Assembly (NCBI GenBank): GCA_015501605.1
Contig: JADNRZ010000006.1
Location: 1,488,001-1,552,000, forward strand
Direction: 5' to 3'
DNA: 64,000 bases
From: Panaeolus papilionaceus
Lineage: Eukaryota > Basidiomycota > Agaricomycetes > Agaricales
The translations under genes were made by a program, and so were the position numbers. Below, piece by piece: positions 22,990 to 33,720 of this stretch (position 1 is the first letter of the stretch; the number at the start of each line of letters is the position of its first letter). The notes beneath the pieces are model-generated. The model saw only the letters and a program-made list of their open reading frames with translations. It was not told the origin of the DNA and ran no database searches.

Positions 22990-24609
22990 TCATAATACCA
23001 GGTCCCTAATCACCTGCTCTCTCCACTCCACATCGGTGTCCAGTTCAATAAAGTTGTCCGCGACGACGCTACTCTCGATTGGCTGCAGGGCTGCTCTGTC
23101 CTTTTTCAACGATTCGACCCAATGGAGTCAAGCTAATTTCGACGCTTTATCACGATAGCGCACACACTTCAGTTTCACCGACGTATGATCTAAACCGCTA
23201 TGAGTGCGAGACAGGAGTGGCTCAACAATCCTGGACCATGGCAGTTTAACCGATATGAAGGATGCCTCAAAAGCTAGTCGCAATTCGATTCGAATCGGAA
23301 TGCCGGTCACCTTGTCGGGGAGCGTTTTTATAACTGTGCCTAGCCAAGAAATCGGGGAATAGTTATGAACGGGACCACGGACGATCGCTGGTAAGCTGAA
23401 CTGCTAGTGGAATCTCGCCGTGATTCGAATGCGTGAGAGATTTGTGAGAGAAGAAAGATTGATCATATCGAGCTCCGTGATGGGATAATGGTCAGCGTCG
23501 TCGTGATATTGGCCTGAATAGGCGCCAAAAGTCAGCAATTTGATGATAAATGGGTGTTAGATTGACTTACACCACACAGGTGCTAGGAACGAAAGATCAT
23601 GGAGCGTTTTTCGAGCATAGGGAAATCATAGACTGAATATCAGAGGGGTGAGCGGTCCATGTCGATAAGGATAACTTTGTCAACGACGCAAGGCTGATAT
23701 AGCATTTGCCGCGTGTAAAGAAGGCATAGACGTTCAATAGGTCTTGGGGCTGAGCTCCACTGGTTGAGTCGTCCCATGCGGGTCCATGATCGAAGGTGAC
23801 ATCCCCCGAACCCTCCAGTGAACTATGGGACACAGTTCGTGTTGACTTGAGTTAGTGAGTGTAACTGTCTTTTAAAGGTGACTTTACTTTTGATCAGACA
23901 CCGGTTCATGCTCCTTCCATGCAATGGTGAGGTCTCTTAACGAGGTGAACTAGCCAGGCCGGTACTGGTGAATAGACTCGGATATGCGATCTTCTTCCGT
24001 GAGTGTGGATGATAAAACCAAGGTATGCAAATTGTTAGCGTAGCACAACAAAAATGGCGGAAGTGCCGTGATACCCTTCATTACTACTCTTCGAATGGAA
24101 GGTGAGGAGCGCAGTTTGCCCTCAATGGAGCGTTTGGCCTGCCCTTTGAACCAATACCAGCCAAGATATGACAGGGAATCGACTTCAAGGGACTGCAGGC
24201 ACGGAAGCGCATCTAAAATTTCAGTGAGGGCGTTGGAGTGCATGTAGGCCGGAGACTGAAAGTTACTTCTGTATCGAAGATGTAGGGCGATTCTGAAGTG
24301 TTTTACAGCCTGAGCTAGTGAAGGATCCGTTGCGATGCTTCGAAGAAATTTCTTTGCGGGGGTTACCTCGGTATCTCTTTTGTGGTCATATACCCAGTAG
24401 AGTTCTATGGGGCTCGGTAAAAAGAAAAATGCAAAATCAACAGTGTAAAATAGCCCTCGTTGTGCTGCTGATCGGTAAGGTCGTCCGACGAGAGAAAGTG
24501 AACAAAACGTCGATTTGTCTTCATAGGGGTTCAAGTTCTCCATTATCCGAAGGACCAGCTCCAGGGGAAGCATTGCAATTGGAGGATTCAGTGTTGATAT
24601 CGATGACAT
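22990..24609 (-). pseudogene. F-box-like gene, inactivated copy
   Basis: The minus strand starts well (MSSISTLNPPIAMLPLELV.., ATG at 24609) with the F-box-like motif LPLELVLRIMENLNPYEDK and 219 intact residues. It then meets an in-frame TAG at 23950-23952. Homology continues beyond it: LRDLTIAWKEHE, an intron, then LTKLSLSTW and ISLCSK. At about 23610 one extra A in an A-run shifts the frame, since removing it would restore the SLCSKTLHDLSFLAP strand. After a further intron a second TAG interrupts the frame at about 23396, and a TGA lies near 23130 before the natural end at 22990-22992. Four separate lesions over an otherwise collinear copy show that the gene is dead. Its live relative is at 21416-22830, facing the other way. 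Confidence 0.8.
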
Positions 24610-24860
24610 GACAACATAAGGGAGGTTATTATTGTACGTTGGAGTCCCTCACACTAATCAACCCATCAGCTTACATGACCGACCACGAGGAGTATCGATA
24701 CAGTTCAGCAGACGAATAACTTCTGATCAAAATTTGAGCCTAAAGTCAGTGGACATTACAGTACCAATGGTACTTTTTCGTCGTGCACAGTGAGTCAATC
24801 ATTGTAGATTTCGGTATATAAAACGTACATCAATTATCATACAAGTTTAACTCTTGCTTA

Positions 24861-27426
24861 TCACTCCACAGAGCGTTTATCAACGGAAGATCTGGATTTA
24901 AAGGACTGTTCTACCTCTCTAGGCCCAAATGTCCCAAAAACATCCTTCTCATCCACTTCGTACAAGCCGGGAGGAGGCCAGAAGAAATTGAGCACGAGCC
25001 ACACCGAGCCACTTATCGATGCACCTAGGAGCCATGACATATAATAGACATGGCTGTATTGGAGTGAGCAAGGAAATAACATGAACATGAAAGACACACA
25101 TACATCCACTTCGAGCCAACGGTGATATTGTGGTTTATTGAGTTGACAAATCCTGGCATGCTGGGCCATACACCCTACGAAGAACACTGCCGTCAGTGCT
25201 CAATGTTCATGTACACGTCAATGTGAACGACGTACCAAAACCCAAGCAATGGGAGCACGCCAGTTCAATCCATGCCAATACCAATAGTCACTCGTAAAGT
25301 TGGCTATAAACATATGCGAAAGTTTCACCCGCCTCCTTCGTACGATGTGATATTCCACCTGGCATATATTAGATGGCACAAAACTGTTTTATTTCGAAGA
25401 GTGTACCAGCATGATACCAGATAACGGCCCAAGGAATACCGCATACCCAGAAATAGCTGATATAAAGCTATTAGCAGTCTGTTGGGTTTTCAGTAAAACG
25501 AACATGTGAAGGAACAAGACGGGCGCACGTTCAAGATTTTCCATGGGTTGATACAAATCCCGATGATTGCTATAATAAAGGACCCTCTTCTGATATCGAT
25601 GAATCTTGGAAGAAGTGCGGCGAGGTCCATCCCCCCTACGACACCACATGCGACAACCTGAGACAGCATAAATAGTGGGTGAAGGGAAAATGTGGTATGT
25701 GCCGTCCACACTCACATTCACACAAAGTTGGGACAAGAAGAAAGCAAATGCAGCAAAAAAGACGGCTGCCCTCGCGCCTTTCCCCTCGTGCATCTGAATT
25801 GCTTCTAGCAAATCATACAGTTTCCTGTCAAAGACTAATTTAGACTCTCAAATGGGCGTTCGTGGTCCAAAACGCACCAGAGAAGGGGTTCCTCTGGGTA
25901 CAACCCCCGTGCACAAGAGGTGGTAATAATACCAAGGATGTTGGACCCAAAAAGGCAGACGGGTATAATGAATATTTGCCCCCACATTTGGTCTCCTGGC
26001 TGAACAGCGTATCTCGAGAAATCTAAGAATATCGTGAACATCAAATGCGGCTCGTAAACTGCAACGAAGTCATATTGACTGACCACTTTGGTACAGGATT
26101 CCTCCAGCCCAGCCTCCAATTCCACTTGTAATCATGCGCATCATTGCCCAGCTGAGAGTGGATCCTGAAAGCTTTCCGATACCATAAACTTCCTCCGGGT
26201 GTTTCCAAAGAGGGCCAATATCGCCTTTCTTTGCTAACGCCCAAATAAAAATTGCAAATGCTGCAAAAGTAACCATAACTGAGGAAGCAATCGCAGGTAT
26301 ACGATATCTTTTACGGAATGAGCGTCATACTGGACATAATTCAAACAGACTTACTGCTCCGGACGAAGGAGAAATATAGGCAGCGATATGGTCCAAAAGA
26401 TGATGAATGCGACTAAGGAGTTGATTAACGAAAATATATCATTATTTGTAGTTTGCTAAAACAAACGCACTGAATTCATTGGTTTTCATGAACGCGTCGG
26501 GCCCAAAGGTATTTTTCATGTTGTAAAAGCTTGCTGCAGAATAGACAGATCAGTGCTCCTCACCAATAAGGCTGCTACAGAAACTTACGCCAGATAGCCC
26601 CTATCATAATTTTGACCATTTGACCGCCATACCACCCTTGGACACCATACCAGCAGCATGAAAGAATGATACGGTTACAAAGGGTGAACCAAGCTCCACG
26701 TCTGTGTAGGCAATATTAGCGCTCTCTTGCCGAAGAGTAGTGTCCTTAGACCTTACATGCCCCATCCAGTGCGGTTGATAACAGCCTGCAAATTTAGACC
26801 CAGATAAGAGAACAACAGATATGATATAAGGAGGGCCTCACGAAGGGGATATGCCATTTCCCTCCTCCATGACCACTGATCACAAGAGCAAGACAGATGC
26901 TAAAACGAGAAATTAATGAGTAGCTCGACAGTACGGTGATGAGAACCCAAGTCTACACCCACATTACAGTGCTTATTGCGTTGACTAGGGGCCATATTTT
27001 AGTATTCATGCAAGGGACATTGATTAAGCGAGAACTATACCAGCTAGCGCTTGTCCTACTGTCAATCCTATGGCCACTTTGATGATATCAATGATTAAAT
27101 TCACTTTTTAATCTACAAAAAAAATAACCACTCACAAGCTGTTGATGCTCCTGACCATTCTGCGATGTTGATAGCTGGTGCAGAAAAGTTTGTACCATCA
27201 AGGGTTCGTATGACACAAGAACGTACCTGTGGCAAGCCAGAAAAAAATGAACACTTTTTTCGTCCATGTTCTACGCGAAGGCGGAAGTGGTAGAACGTCT
27301 TCATTCTGGTATGGAGAAGCATCTGGAGAGACCTTTCGACGAGTTTAGAGCAGAGCAGACTCAAGCGATGTCGCGTAACCTTACCTCCAACGCCTTGACC
27401 AAGGACGTGAAAACAGACCCCTTCAT
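24861..27426 (-). CDS. NCS1-family nucleobase/nucleoside permease
   Basis: About 18 short exons on the minus strand can be joined in frame from the ATG at 27426 (MKGSVFTSLVKALE) to the TGA at 24861-24863. The protein has the nucleobase:cation symporter-1 layout of about twelve membrane helices. Recognisable pieces in order: INIAEWSGASTALAIGLTVG (TM1), HGGGKWHIPFAVINR, WYGVQGWYGGQMVKIMIGAIW, ILYQSDFSRYA, GARAAVFFAAFAFFLSQLC, GGMDLAALLPRFIDIRRGSF, GYAVFLGPLSGIML, and FTSDYWYWHGLNWRAPIAW. Fungal relatives (Fur4, Dal4, Fui1 types) import uracil, allantoin, uridine or related rings at the plasma membrane; the substrate here is not decidable by eye. The C-terminal tail is hydrophilic and Ser-rich. 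Its start faces a 2-oxoglutarate oxygenase gene over about 630 bases. Confidence 0.9.
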
Positions 27427-28055
27427 TGAAGCAGGACCAAAAGGTTCTCTGAGCGAGTCTTAGGAGGAACTGGTTTTATATACATATCTATCCTCCCGTC
27501 CCGTACTAAGCGATCATTAAGATCATTTCGCTATATGGGCATTGTATTAATATTGCTCCTTCTCCTTCCAGTGAAATTGGCGGCAGAGACTCGCAGAAGA
27601 CATGCTTCCATGTAATGGAACGTGCTGAACGAGTACATGTGATGTGGAATCCGAGTCTAATCATAGTTCTGGTCAGTGTTCAACTTAGGAGAACCCGTAA
27701 ATAGGCGCATATAAGCGGATTTCACACCCTTTGCCAGACCCCCCCATGCAACTTTTCACGCGTCCACCACCTCACTGGGCTCAGTGGGCTGTTCATTTTA
27801 TATTTGTATGTCCTTGCCGGAACAATCATGGGAGCCCGGGAATGCGTAATTATGACACTGTCTTCTATAAACCCCCTCATTTGCCCCAACATTTGCCAAT
27901 CGGCGTCGCATTGAATTGGACCCTACTTATGACGCGGTTTATCAACGGCGACTTTGACCGGAATGAATCATGTTCTCATATATGTATAATAAAAGCAACA
28001 GAAGGGATGACATTGCAGTCTACAGCACCGTGACATATCGTCCTCCACTGAAGCA
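27427..28055. promoter_or_regulatory. Divergent intergenic region, permease / 2OG-oxygenase
   Basis: About 630 bases separate the start codons of two genes reading away from each other, so promoter elements may be shared. GATC/GATCATT-rich stretches near 27513-27526 could include GATA-type sites, but no clear palindromic operator was found. Confidence 0.4.
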
Positions 28056-30005
28056 ATGGACCCTCCAAAGTGTAGCCTTGCAGATCTATCCACTCTTGAG
28101 CCATGGGACTTCGCTCCAGAAACGAAGCTGATCCCGGAAGGTATGTCTTTTATCTGGATTGCGATATAGCGTGCGCGCTCATAAAGTGCCTGGGCGATAG
28201 AGCAATACGTCGATCTGGAGGTTGTAGACATCTCTCAACTGGACCTGCTTTCATTGGACAACCCCAGAGCAGTTGCTGCTTATGGTGCTACAATCCGAGG
28301 TGCGTTTAGGGGTCTCCAAAAGACGGGTTTTATCGTCTTGCAAGGTCACGGTCTCAGCAGCGAGCAACTGCGGCATCAATTTGCGCTCGGTAAGCTCCTC
28401 AATCGTGGTGTGCCAGAGGAGGAGAAGGAGAGCCTACATGCAGCAATTCATGAAGGGAGCTGGGCTGGTTATAAGGTGACCGTCACTGTCCTCTTTGACT
28501 TGGTAACACTGAGTCAATCTTATGGCTACTATTAGACTCAAGGATATTTCAAGAGACCAGATGGAAGTTTTGACACGACTGAGGTAAAAAATTCACCACT
28601 ACTTTATCCGGAATTTGCTAAAGAATTGATGGCATTGTGAAATGAATCTTCACCCATTTGAAGAATTACGACCTCTACCCGTTTACCGCAATCGAATCAC
28701 GACTGCCACAAATCGCCAAACCATACTTGGGCAACATCCGACAATTCATCGAGGTACGTAACAGTGTGCACACGACACTATGTTGGGTGTCGCTGATGGT
28801 ATTGCAGTTCAATCATTATCACCTGTTACCCAGAGTGTTGGCTATAATTTCGCTTGGTCTGGGGCTTGAGCACGACACGTATGAACCTTTTTATGACATG
28901 AAGGCTGGTATTCAATTCCACTAACACATTTCGCCAGGCTTTGGAAGCTCCATCACAGAAGCGGCAGCTATGAAGTTGACGATGCTCTTCGGGGAGCGAC
29001 AAAGGATGTTGTCGACTGGGCCCATACCAAAGACCATCTTCGCTATGTTATTTACAGTAATTCATGGTTTTAAAAAAAATACATATCCATGCCAATTAAC
29101 TATCCGTGCAGATCCCATTAGAGAAGAAGACAGAGAAAAGAAGAAACATCTTCGCCTGGCTGGCCATACGGATCTGTACGTTCATTAGGTTACAAGGTTA
29201 AGAATTCAGACAAACTTACGAGCGGCGTCCTCCCAGTGGCTCAGTAACATTTTTGTACCCCCAGACCATTGCAGGGCTTCAATTGCTCACAGCAGATGGC
29301 GAATGGCGATATATCAGGCATTACCCTGACCAAATAATTGTCGGATTGGGTGATTGCATGGAATTTATCACCGGTGGGCTCTTGAAAGCCCCTCCTCACA
29401 GAGGTTGATTTCATTCTCTCGTTACTCGAAAAATTGACTGAAGAGAAACTTTTACAGTGAGAGATGCTCCCGAAGACCAGCGACAGTAAGTACGAGACAA
29501 TATTTTTTAGATGCGAGCAACTAATACTTGTCTCTAGTCTTGAGAGAAATGGGATGTTCTACTTTGTTCCATTCCTACCAGACGTGCCTTTAATACCAAT
29601 CGAGCACCCTACAATCTACAAGCGTGGCGGAAAAAATCTTTTTGAGGAGTACTTTAAACAGGGCGGGAAACCTATGGTGTCTGAAGGTATAAACTCCGTC
29701 TCGTTGCTTGAAAATCAAGTCCTGATTCAATGTCGTTGTATTCTTTCCTAACGAAGAATGGCTAGTGGAACGCTCGAAATTAATCGGAAAGAAGCGCATC
29801 GAGGGTGACATAGACGAGTTTGGACAGAAGAAGACGGCTATGCGAAAGGCGTTGGAAGATATTACGTTCAGGTATAACCCTACTTGATCAACCCAGCCAT
29901 ATACCCGGAAGTCATATACTAGCCGTAACGGTTCTATGTAGTATTCCTGTCAAGGACTTGAATTCCATCTATCAGGATTGCACCATGCAAAGACGCAGAA
30001 AATAA
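28056..30005 (+). CDS. 2-oxoglutarate/Fe(II)-dependent oxygenase, isopenicillin-N-synthase-like
   Basis: About ten exons. Exon 1 is 28056-28140, and frame can be followed to 30005. An N-terminal DIOX_N-type region (DISQLDLLSLDNPRAVAAYG, FRGLQKTGFIVLQGHGL) precedes the double-stranded beta-helix core. The metal-binding H-x-D is in LRLAGHTDLGSVTFLYPQT and the distal His is in APPHRVRD, so the facial triad is complete. The strands GLQLLTADGEW and GLGDCMEFITGG match the family. The last exon is best read as 29942-30005, ending QDCTMQRRRK; an earlier acceptor would give a shorter tail. Family members hydroxylate or desaturate small molecules, including thymine-7-hydroxylase in nucleobase salvage, but the substrate here is unknown. 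It is transcribed divergently from the NCS1 permease. Confidence 0.85.
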
Positions 30006-30103
30006 TGAGCCGTCATTGATGCATCGGAACGATCTTTCGGTCCGCGATGTCATTAGGAGTCATCGACGTCGCGGTCGTTTGAAGAATTTCCTCGTCAAGC
30101 TAC

Positions 30104-30817
30104 TTATATAAAGCAGGTCCCTGGTCCATGTTGATCGTCCAGCTGGCTATTTCCACGAAACACAATGTGTCCTGCAGCACGTCTAGCCGCCAATGGCAAG
30201 GGTAGCTTGTGTTTCTCGGTTAGAATTGCGGTGGTGCCGTCTCCTTGGGAGGGAGCAGGTAAAGGTGGTGCTGGAATTGTTTTTCGTGAATCGCAATGAA
30301 GACAGGTATACACCAAGAGATGTCGATGAGCAGATGATTCTAGCGTGAGTTAGATTTGAGAAGCACCAGGCTCGTTGGTTTGTTACACATACTTTTTACG
30401 CGCAGGTTGGCAGAAGACCCTACAATCAACGCAGTATCACAATGAGAGCAGATAGATCGCTTAATGCTGGGGTCACTGAACGGAGATGAGAGAAAAATAA
30501 ATATATTTGATGATAAAAACTTGCAGTTTAATAGTAGCTTTCTGGCCAACCACCTTCATTGTCTGGATGTAAGTCCGGGCAAGATCGCTAGTTGTTTTGC
30601 GTTGACATTTTCTGCGTTTCTGGTCCTTGATAACCGGTTCCTTCTCTTCAACGACCATGTCATCCGCAGAACGTCCCCTAACTGAGTGCTCATCTGATGT
30701 CTGTGGTAAAGATTGCAGGTATACACTTGCTTGGTAGAGGAAGTTCAATCGCTGCACGACATCGCGGTTGGGTATCGCGTTCACATTGGGAATTTCGTCC
30801 TTTTGCTTTTTTGCCAT
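30104..30817 (-). CDS. RNase P/MRP protein subunit, Rpr2/Rpp21/Snm1 family (203 aa)
   Basis: Three exons on the minus strand: 30525-30817, 30393-30475 and 30104-30339. The first intron has a GC donor (CT|GCAAGT) instead of GT; no GT site nearby keeps the frame. The domain begins LARTYIQTMKVVGQKATIKLD, a helical arm, then DPSIKRSICSHCDTALIVG and later YTCLHCDSRKT. The two Cys pairs (CSHC and CLHC) form the zinc ribbon of this family. The protein is part of the nuclear RNase P or RNase MRP complex that processes tRNA 5' ends or pre-rRNA. The N-terminal 60 residues are charged; the C-terminus is Pro/Ala-rich. Its start lies only about 210 bp from the oppositely directed MBIP-like gene. Confidence 0.85.
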
Positions 30818-31026
30818 GCAAGAGAAAGAAAGGCTCCTAAAGCTCTAGTCAGTCTCGATGGCGGCGGTGGTGGTGGTGGCGGTCCTGAATAAAGATGATA
30901 CGCGTTGGGATCACTTTCGTCAAAGCCATATCCACAAGTTCTCACCCTTTGACCATAACGTCCACCATCGTCTCCGTCCTTTCCACTGAAAATTATCTAC
31001 ACCAAGGGCATGTATAATTTCGCACC

Positions 31027-32896
31027 ATGACGAATGGACCACCACCTTCAGCTGCGAGCTCGTCTAAATCTTCGGATAGTGTTAAACCTCTAACAACCTC
31101 TCAAAATGTATCAACACAACCGGCGCCTGTAATAGCACCAGGGCCTCCACCAACTGCTGCTACTATGCCCCCTAATTACACGAACTATGCATGGCAAAAC
31201 TACTGGAATCAGTACTCCCAATACGCTTCAATGCCACCTCAAAGCTCTGCTAGTCAGCAACCGGGTTCAATGGGCGCACAGAGCACTAGTAATCCATATG
31301 CGGCGATGTATTCATCTAATGTGTATCCTCAATCGCTGCCAAAATTCTATCATCAGCCAGCGGCGCAATATATTCCACAACAGAAAAGTACACCTACGTC
31401 TATACCTCCAGTCGTTAATTCTACTCCACCCACTGTATCCACCGTTGAGTCGCCGCCAAAACCACCTACACCCCCACCACCCAGTCCAGAGACCTATAAA
31501 CATTGGGACGACGTGATCAAGAAATTTTTAGATCGGACAGGGATGGTGCAAGCTAGCAAAGGCCTAGAGAAGGACATGTTAGTTTTAAACCCAGTGTTTG
31601 AACAAAATAACGTCCCGAGTGCTCTGGAAGAGCTATCCCGGGGATTACAGGTGCGTTTGATCACTTTCTCATAAAAGAGAGGGATGAATTTCATCTTCTT
31701 TTACAGGAGGTACTGGCCAAAATATCCAGGAAGCAGTTAGCAGATAATGATGCTATGCAAGTAGATGACAAAACCGAGCAGCCTGTCCAAACCTTGGACG
31801 AGAGAAAATTGGCATATGTAAAATTGAGCAACGGTGCTGCACCCCAAACGCAATCGTCTGTAAGCACTGCTCCTCTTCTCATATCCTGCCAACAGCTCAA
31901 TTTGACAGTTCACCCGCTCTTCGTCCCGCTACCATAATATCCTTCCCTACAGATCAACAAGTCAATATCACAATTTTTGGCACGTACAAGGGCTCGAAAC
32001 GACGCTTCAAACAAATCCGAATTTCTTCTCAGTTTGGCAGAAAAGAAGAGGAAATTGCAAGAGGATGGTCAGGACCCTATCCAGTTTGCGCCTTCTTCGT
32101 GTGCGAGAGTCGACGCTCGGTCGATTGACCGGGAAAAACAGATGAAATATGACATCGCGAAGAACGAAGAAGGGCCTCTCTCCAGGTCGCATCAGAAGCA
32201 GGCTCAAACGACTGCAGGCTTTTCATTAGATATTTCTGCTGGGAAGCGGCCTCTGCTCTCTGGTTCTTCGCGCTCTGCTGGTATGGACGACGACGATGCT
32301 GTGATGTCGAACATTACTGCAGCTCGTCACCCTGCTCTAGATGAGCGCCTTAATAATCTTGAGACGCATCTCGCTGTACGATATGGTGAGTCCTATATTT
32401 CTTGCATATCCTTCCTGTACCCTAACGTTTTCCCGTCTCAACAGTCCCCTCGCCACCAAAGACATTGCTTGCTCGTCTAAAATACGTGGAGGAGCACATC
32501 AACAGGCTTGAGAGGGATTATCCTCCTTGGGCGGCATTACACTTTAACCAGCCACGTAGAGGCGTAGGTCTTCAATTTTTTTGCGATTCAATAAGTTTCT
32601 CATTACGCGCGCGCTGTCCCTAGTGGCCTCCTCCGCCTCGTGCAACTCCAATAATTGTACCGCCACATCTCCGCTCCACGAATACCGAAAAAGTTTCATC
32701 TGGGACAACAACAGCAGTCACACCAACACCGACCTCAGCAGCATCTAGCCCTACGCCTACCCCCATTACTCCAACAGAAGGAGTAACGCCCCCTCCTGCT
32801 CTTGCGAAGAAGACCAAGTCAAAATCTAGTTTGCACAAGGCCGTGTTGGAGAGACTTGAAGTGCAAAGGGCTATGAACGAGATGAACGCAAAGTGA
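31027..32896 (+). CDS. MBIP-like (MAP3K12-binding inhibitory protein-like) protein, 533 aa
   Basis: Five exons: 31027-31650, 31707-31859, 31953-32385, 32445-32563 and 32624-32896; all phases agree. The first 170 residues are low-complexity Pro/Ser/Gln/Tyr-rich sequence. A basic stretch (AEKKRKLQEDG) is a possible nuclear signal. The best clue is the segment HPALDERLNNLETHLAVRYVPSPPKTLLARLKYVEEHINRLERDYPPWAAL (exons 3-4), which resembles the paired coiled-coil signature of MBIP, a subunit of the ATAC acetyltransferase complex in animals. The last exon is Thr/Pro-rich, then a basic helix. Assignment rests on this one motif and is moderate. The start faces the RNase P subunit gene over a 209-bp promoter. 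Confidence 0.6.
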
Positions 32897-33173
32897 AGAT
32901 TTTAGTGCAGTATAGCGCATAACTTGATTGTAATCGCTTCTTGCATGTTACCTAGTCGATCAGTCGTCGGCGCTTATGTAGACGAGTATCGTTCTCATCT
33001 CTGCCATACGACAGAGTATTTAAGTTGGAGACTGACGTTAAGGAGATGGCAGCGCTTTTAAGAGTGTCTTCCTCATAAAGATATTAAGTAATAGTCCATT
33101 TGGAATGTGATCGTACATGTCCTGTAGGTTCATGATTTTTGCCATGGAAGACAGCGCATACAGGGCTTATTTA

Positions 33174-33493
33174 TCACTGACAGAAAGACTCTAAGGTGGC
33201 GGTGACTTGGTCGACCATGTCGTCGGCAGAAGGTTTGGCGCAAAGATAGTCAATATTTGAGAGTATAGCTATTTGGGCTTGAATCTTAATTACACTCAGC
33301 GTCAATGGATCTCCAAAATAGTGCACGACTCACGTACTGGGTAAAGCAGTTGAGCCTGTTGATCGAGTTTCTCCCGAAGGTGGTCATTCTTTGATTTTAT
33401 AGACGACAAATGCTTCCTTTTTAGTGAATGTTTCGCTACAGCTTGCTTCTTTCCACCGGTTGCCGATGATTTACTTCGTTTTGGGTGCGCCAT
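33174..33493 (-). CDS. Small basic coiled-coil protein of unknown function (88 aa)
   Basis: Two exons on the minus strand, 33338-33493 and 33174-33284, joined in frame by a 53-nt intron; the ATG is at 33493. The first 35 residues are rich in Lys, Arg and Ser (MAHPKRSKSSATGGKKQ..). A short amphipathic helix (SKNDHLREKLDQQAQLL) comes next, then a hydrophobic patch IQAQIAILSNIDYL. The frame upstream opens only with TTG, so the ATG is preferred. No family was recognised; size and charge would suit a small nuclear or chromatin-bound subunit, but this is a guess. It sits head-to-head with the Ysh1 gene, 227 bp apart. Confidence 0.5.
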
Positions 33494-33720
33494 GAGGGCA
33501 AGATGAGCGGCAATGTTCAAGGGCTTTTGGCAAGAGTTGCTGGAGAAATTGATTGGTTATATAATATTCCCAGGCAAGCAAGCGCCAAGGTTAGTCACGG
33601 TTGGGAGATTATTGTTGGTCATTCATTTCTCTTCTTGCCATTTATCCAAAGCCAGGTCTCGAACGGATACAGGGTTCTGCTTCCTGGAATTTTTCACAAA
33701 GCTCGTACATTCGTGATAAT

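Noticed and set aside
22990..24609. Repeat-induced point mutation as cause of the F-box pseudogene and the left-edge relic
   Set aside because: Several stops fit C-to-T changes, but contexts are mixed, one lesion is an insertion, and flanking DNA is not strongly depleted in C or G, so the process is not supported.
27266..27463. Plus-strand frame over the first permease exons
   Set aside because: It is antisense to the permease start region; the minus-strand exons splice cleanly into the NCS1 protein.
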